Source of the DNA: Stenotrophomonas bentonitica
Lineage (GTDB): Bacteria; Pseudomonadota; Gammaproteobacteria; Xanthomonadales; Xanthomonadaceae
Direction of reading: 5' to 3'
Assembly (NCBI RefSeq): GCF_013185915.1
Contig: NZ_JAAZUH010000001.1
Coordinates: 372,001 to 436,000 of the forward strand
Length of the DNA stretch: 64,000 nt
Below, piece by piece: positions 61,829 to 64,000 of the stretch; the first letter of the stretch is position 1; each line of letters opens with the position of its first letter. Position numbers and translations under genes: made by a program. Under the pieces are notes generated by a model. The model was not told where the DNA came from, made no database searches, and worked only from the letters and a program-made list of their open reading frames with translations.

Positions 61829-62085
61829 GGTCGCTCGCTGCCAGGCACTCGAACAAATAGGGAGCTCTGAGCCAGGTCAAAGCGCTGGAACCTCGGACGC
61901 TTGTTCGTTTCGATAATCCCCTCGGTGTCCAGGCAACCCTTGAACCTCGGACGGCAACTGTTTAGCCTCGCCCACCACCCCAATAGACGAAACCAACCTC
62001 CTGGCAAGAGCGTCGGCGAGATGCGGCCGACGTCACTCATATCGGCAGATGAACGGATGCGAGTGCATCAAGCAGATGTATCACA
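61829..62085. other. No gene seen
   Basis: About 257 bases without a convincing coding frame. A short minus-strand open stretch exists but lacks a ribosome-binding site and has unconvincing composition. I see no repeats or inverted arms of note. Confidence 0.5.
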
Positions 62086-62316
62086 TCAACGCGAAGAGAA
62101 AGTACTCGGGCTCCTTGAGGCAACGTATGACAGATCATCCAGGTAGCTTTTGCCTCGCACCGCATACTCCCTCAGCTCAGCCTTAGAGAGCACGAACGTC
62201 ACTTCATACATTGCGATACCACCCGTCATAACGCCGAGGCAGATGGCGCCCTCCGAGGTTTCAAATAAACGGTACGCTAGCTCCGAATCAACCAGCAGGT
62301 CGCGTTCCGTTTTCAT
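62086..62316 (-). CDS. Hypothetical small protein
   Basis: 76 residues, not recognised. MKTERDLLVDSELAYRLFET and LGVMTGGIAMYEVTFVLSKAELREYAVRGKSYL read as a soluble alpha/beta protein. There is no strong ribosome-binding site. Lower GC than the core genome. Likely one of the orphan accessory genes that fill this stretch, possibly an immunity protein fragment. Confidence 0.5.
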   Translation of the reverse strand: MKTERDLLVDSELAYRLFETSEGAICLGVMTGGIAMYEVTFVLSKAELREYAVRGKSYLDDLSYVASRSPSTFSSR

Positions 62317-62425
62317 CGAAGTCCAGTAGTGATAGTGAGTGCCATATGCCCGGCATTGCTGCCCAGGCTAAAGAAGTGCCTGCACCAGCGAACGTTGGAC
62401 TCAATCATAACGATTTGCGAAAGGA

Positions 62426-62719
62426 TCACACATAGCGGATGGCTCTAACAACGACAGGTAGAACTTCGCCTTCAACGAAAGCCCTTGCAGCCAACTCCGA
62501 GTCGAACTCTTCGATATGGCACTCCTCACTCCACAGAGCGTCCTTCCAAGAGAAGTCAACGTCAGAGAGGCTCTCGGAGAGTTCCGTCATTACGCGATGG
62601 CCATAGGATGGAGTGGCCCTCATTGTGTCTTCAAAAAAGGCAACGAAATTCGGGCCATCCGCCAGCTCTATCGAGTAAAAGCACTCGACAGCCGACAGGG
62701 CAACGTCATATTTCCTCAT
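62426..62719 (-). CDS. Hypothetical small acidic protein
   Basis: 97 residues, not recognised. GGAG lies eight bases before the ATG. The protein is acidic (many Glu and Asp: ELSESLSDVDFSWKDALWSEECHIEEF) and Phe/Tyr-containing, which fits an immunity protein that masks a basic toxin, but no family can be named. It lies in the same orientation as its neighbours. Confidence 0.55.
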   Translation of the reverse strand: MRKYDVALSAVECFYSIELADGPNFVAFFEDTMRATPSYGHRVMTELSESLSDVDFSWKDALWSEECHIEEFDSELAARAFVEGEVLPVVVRAIRYV

Positions 62720-62965
62720 TACAACGACTCCGGGCAGAGAGTAATCATGTCGTACTCCTGGGTCGTAGCATTGCAGAGGCAGTTGACCTCAACCCGCCCT
62801 CATTGGGCAAGTTCTAACAGTTCGTCAAATGGGGTGCCCGGTTGCCCGTTGGCAGCATTGCTTCAGCCTGCCGCAGCCGCTGCGCCGGTATGGGCATCCA
62901 CACCGGCTGCACACCCTCGCCCACAGCCTGTAGCCACGCCAAAGTCCGATGCACCCGCCTCCCCT

Positions 62966-63277
62966 CTAACCCACGTCGCCACGGTGAAGCCGCCGAAGCA
63001 CCCCAACCGCCAGAGCCACTGTCCAGCCCACCGACCAGGCTAAGAAGCCCCACTCCCTCAGCAGGGTGTCCGTCGGAATCACCGAGATAAAGAACCCGAG
63101 AACCGCCAGCCCCACCACCAGCAGCGGCGCCACCACCGGCCCACGCCATGCAACAACTGCAGCCACCGGTAGAGAGATCACGGGAAAGAACACACCCCCG
63201 CCGAATGGCGCAGCCCCAACCACGGCGAAGAACGCCGACGCCACCACCAGCACCCACCCCAGCACCTTGAACTGCAT
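62966..63277 (-). CDS. Hypothetical membrane protein
   Basis: 103 residues with three or four hydrophobic helices (LGWVLVVASAFFAVVGAAPFGG, VISLPVAAVVAW, VVAPLLVVGLAVLGFFISVI, WGFLAWSVGWTVALAVGVL) and a basic end. AGGAG and GCAGG precede the ATG. GC is high here, unlike the neighbouring small genes. No family recognised. Confidence 0.65.
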   Translation of the reverse strand: MQFKVLGWVLVVASAFFAVVGAAPFGGGVFFPVISLPVAAVVAWRGPVVAPLLVVGLAVLGFFISVIPTDTLLREWGFLAWSVGWTVALAVGVLRRLHRGDVG

Positions 63278-63427
63278 CCTGCCTTGCTCCTGTCCATGCG
63301 GCCCGGCGACAGCGCCTTAACCTGCATTGCCTATCCTAGCAACGCGCCACGGGCATGACGCTCGGCGTTTCAATCGCCTTTCTTGATTCGATAGACAGGC
63401 GCTAACGAACACTGCAAAGGAGTAGCA

Positions 63428-63702
63428 ATGAAGAAGCGTTACGCTCCGTTCTCACCGCATGCCTGCTGGGCATCAGTGCCCTCGCCTTCGCCGAGGTCGC
63501 CAACCTGACCAACAGCGCCGAGGGTGCGAATCGCGACGCGGGACTGGCCGCAGTCAAGAAGAAGCTCCAGGACGCCTGCACCGACCGCAAGGGTACGCCC
63601 GACGTGGCCTCCTTCGAAGTGGTCTTCGAGAAGACCAGCGACAACTCCGACGTACCCAAGCCGTACTACGTAGACGGCAAGATGAAGTGCGATTTTCCCT
63701 GA
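63428..63702 (+). pseudogene. Small secreted protein, frameshifted at the third codon
   Basis: AGGAG lies six bases before ATGAAGAAG, but the frame then goes wrong. From 63436, one base out of phase, the DNA encodes ALRSVLTACLLGISALAFAEV, a perfect signal peptide after MKK. It continues as TNSAEGANRDAGLAAVKKKLQDAC and ends PYYVDGKMKCDFP-stop. Restoring one G (AAGAAGGCG) gives a 91-residue exported protein with a Cys pair. No start codon lies in frame before the signal, so the gene is inactivated by a one-base loss or the base is a sequence error. Function unknown. Confidence 0.7.
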
Positions 63703-63784
63703 TCCTACCTTGGGCCTTCGCCTGAAGGCCCTTCTTCGACTTCCGTGAAACTGGCCGCGCCTCGGGGCCGCAGCCGGTAAGCCC

Positions 63785-64000
63785 TCACGGATCGGCCAGG
63801 TTTCCCTCACCCGTTTCCGGGTCTGTCAGCACCCTGATAGAGGAGCCGTCATAGAAATCGCCTCTGGCCATGTGTGAGCCTGTTGCGATGAGCTCACTCT
63901 CCCTGAGACTCCAACTTTTGCCACTCTCCACCATATGGACCGAGTAGGACCACGTGCCGGTCTCGTCGTTGCGAGCCATACCCAGAACAGCCCCTCTACA
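63785..64000 (-). CDS. Immunity protein 31-like, 5' end outside window
   Basis: 72 residues visible, starting upstream of the window edge. The visible part reads RGAVLGMARND, then WSYSVHMVESGKSWSLRESE and ATGSHMARGDFYDGSSIRVL, which resembles the polymorphic-toxin immunity family Imm31 (SYSV, SW-x-L, DFYDGSSIRV). This suggests that a polymorphic toxin lies beyond the right edge and that the small minus-strand genes to the left include other immunity genes. Family assignment is from memory and moderate. Confidence 0.6.
   Translation of the reverse strand, partial: CRGAVLGMARNDETGTWSYSVHMVESGKSWSLRESELIATGSHMARGDFYDGSSIRVLTDPETGEGNLADP

Noticed and set aside
1..64000. tRNA, rRNA, CRISPR arrays, integrases or complete insertion sequences
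   Set aside because: None could be supported: no tRNA-like CCA or T-loop patterns, no regularly spaced direct repeats and no transposase or integrase motifs.

Overview
The window looks like the chromosome of a Xanthomonadaceae gammaproteobacterium, most likely Stenotrophomonas or a close relative. It is GC-rich with strongly GC-biased codons. It carries GTAG-headed palindromic repeats of the kind described in Stenotrophomonas maltophilia (SMAG elements), has many TonB-dependent receptors, and has a pentose/xylan locus in the Xanthomonas style. I see no rRNA, tRNA, CRISPR array, prophage or complete insertion sequence.

Region 1 (1-20440) is a xylan and xylo-oligosaccharide utilisation locus. 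On the minus strand are a GH67 alpha-glucuronidase, a CE20-like acetyl esterase and a GH43 glycosidase, coupled by overlapping stop/start codons. A GH3 lipoprotein glycosidase, xylA and xylB follow as a second block. Next comes a four-gene cassette: a large TonB-dependent receptor, a SapC protein, a JmjC/cupin protein and a flavin-dependent tryptophan halogenase. Two paralogous LacI-family regulators, both with TTG starts, sit in the plus orientation. Three copies of a palindromic operator related to TGGTAGCGCTACCA lie at the divergent promoters and before xylB. The logic is import of oligomers by the receptor, debranching and cleavage by GH67, CE20, GH43 and GH3, and then XylA/XylB.

Region 2 (20595-24344) is a compact arylsulfatase, GMC oxidoreductase and Rieske protein operon with unusual metal-binding motifs. 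It is followed by a SMAG pair. Region 3 (24522-29253) has a YeiH-type membrane protein with a LysR regulator, an L,D-transpeptidase next to an alanine-zipper lipoprotein, and two unknown secreted proteins.

Region 4 (29492-43596) is bounded by two related autotransporters, each with a proline-rich linker. Between them are a SymE-like protein, a ribbon-helix-helix/ParE toxin-antitoxin pair, an orphan histidine kinase, several small membrane or secreted proteins and a 23-residue peptide gene.

Region 5 (43681-53913) has an esterase gene broken by an in-frame amber codon, a disulfide reductase, a hydrolase, a run of uncharacterised membrane proteins (DUF202, DUF1622, DUF4239, MarC, DUF3667), YegP and an odd zinc-finger SDR. 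Region 6 (54082-58280) has two convergent TonB-dependent receptors separated by a SMAG pair. One is frameshifted; the other has a Zur-like palindrome upstream. Region 7 (58350-64000) is an accessory stretch of small unknown minus-strand genes with lower GC, at least one resembling an immunity protein. It is interrupted by a GAF-PAS-GGDEF diguanylate cyclase and a frameshifted small secreted protein.
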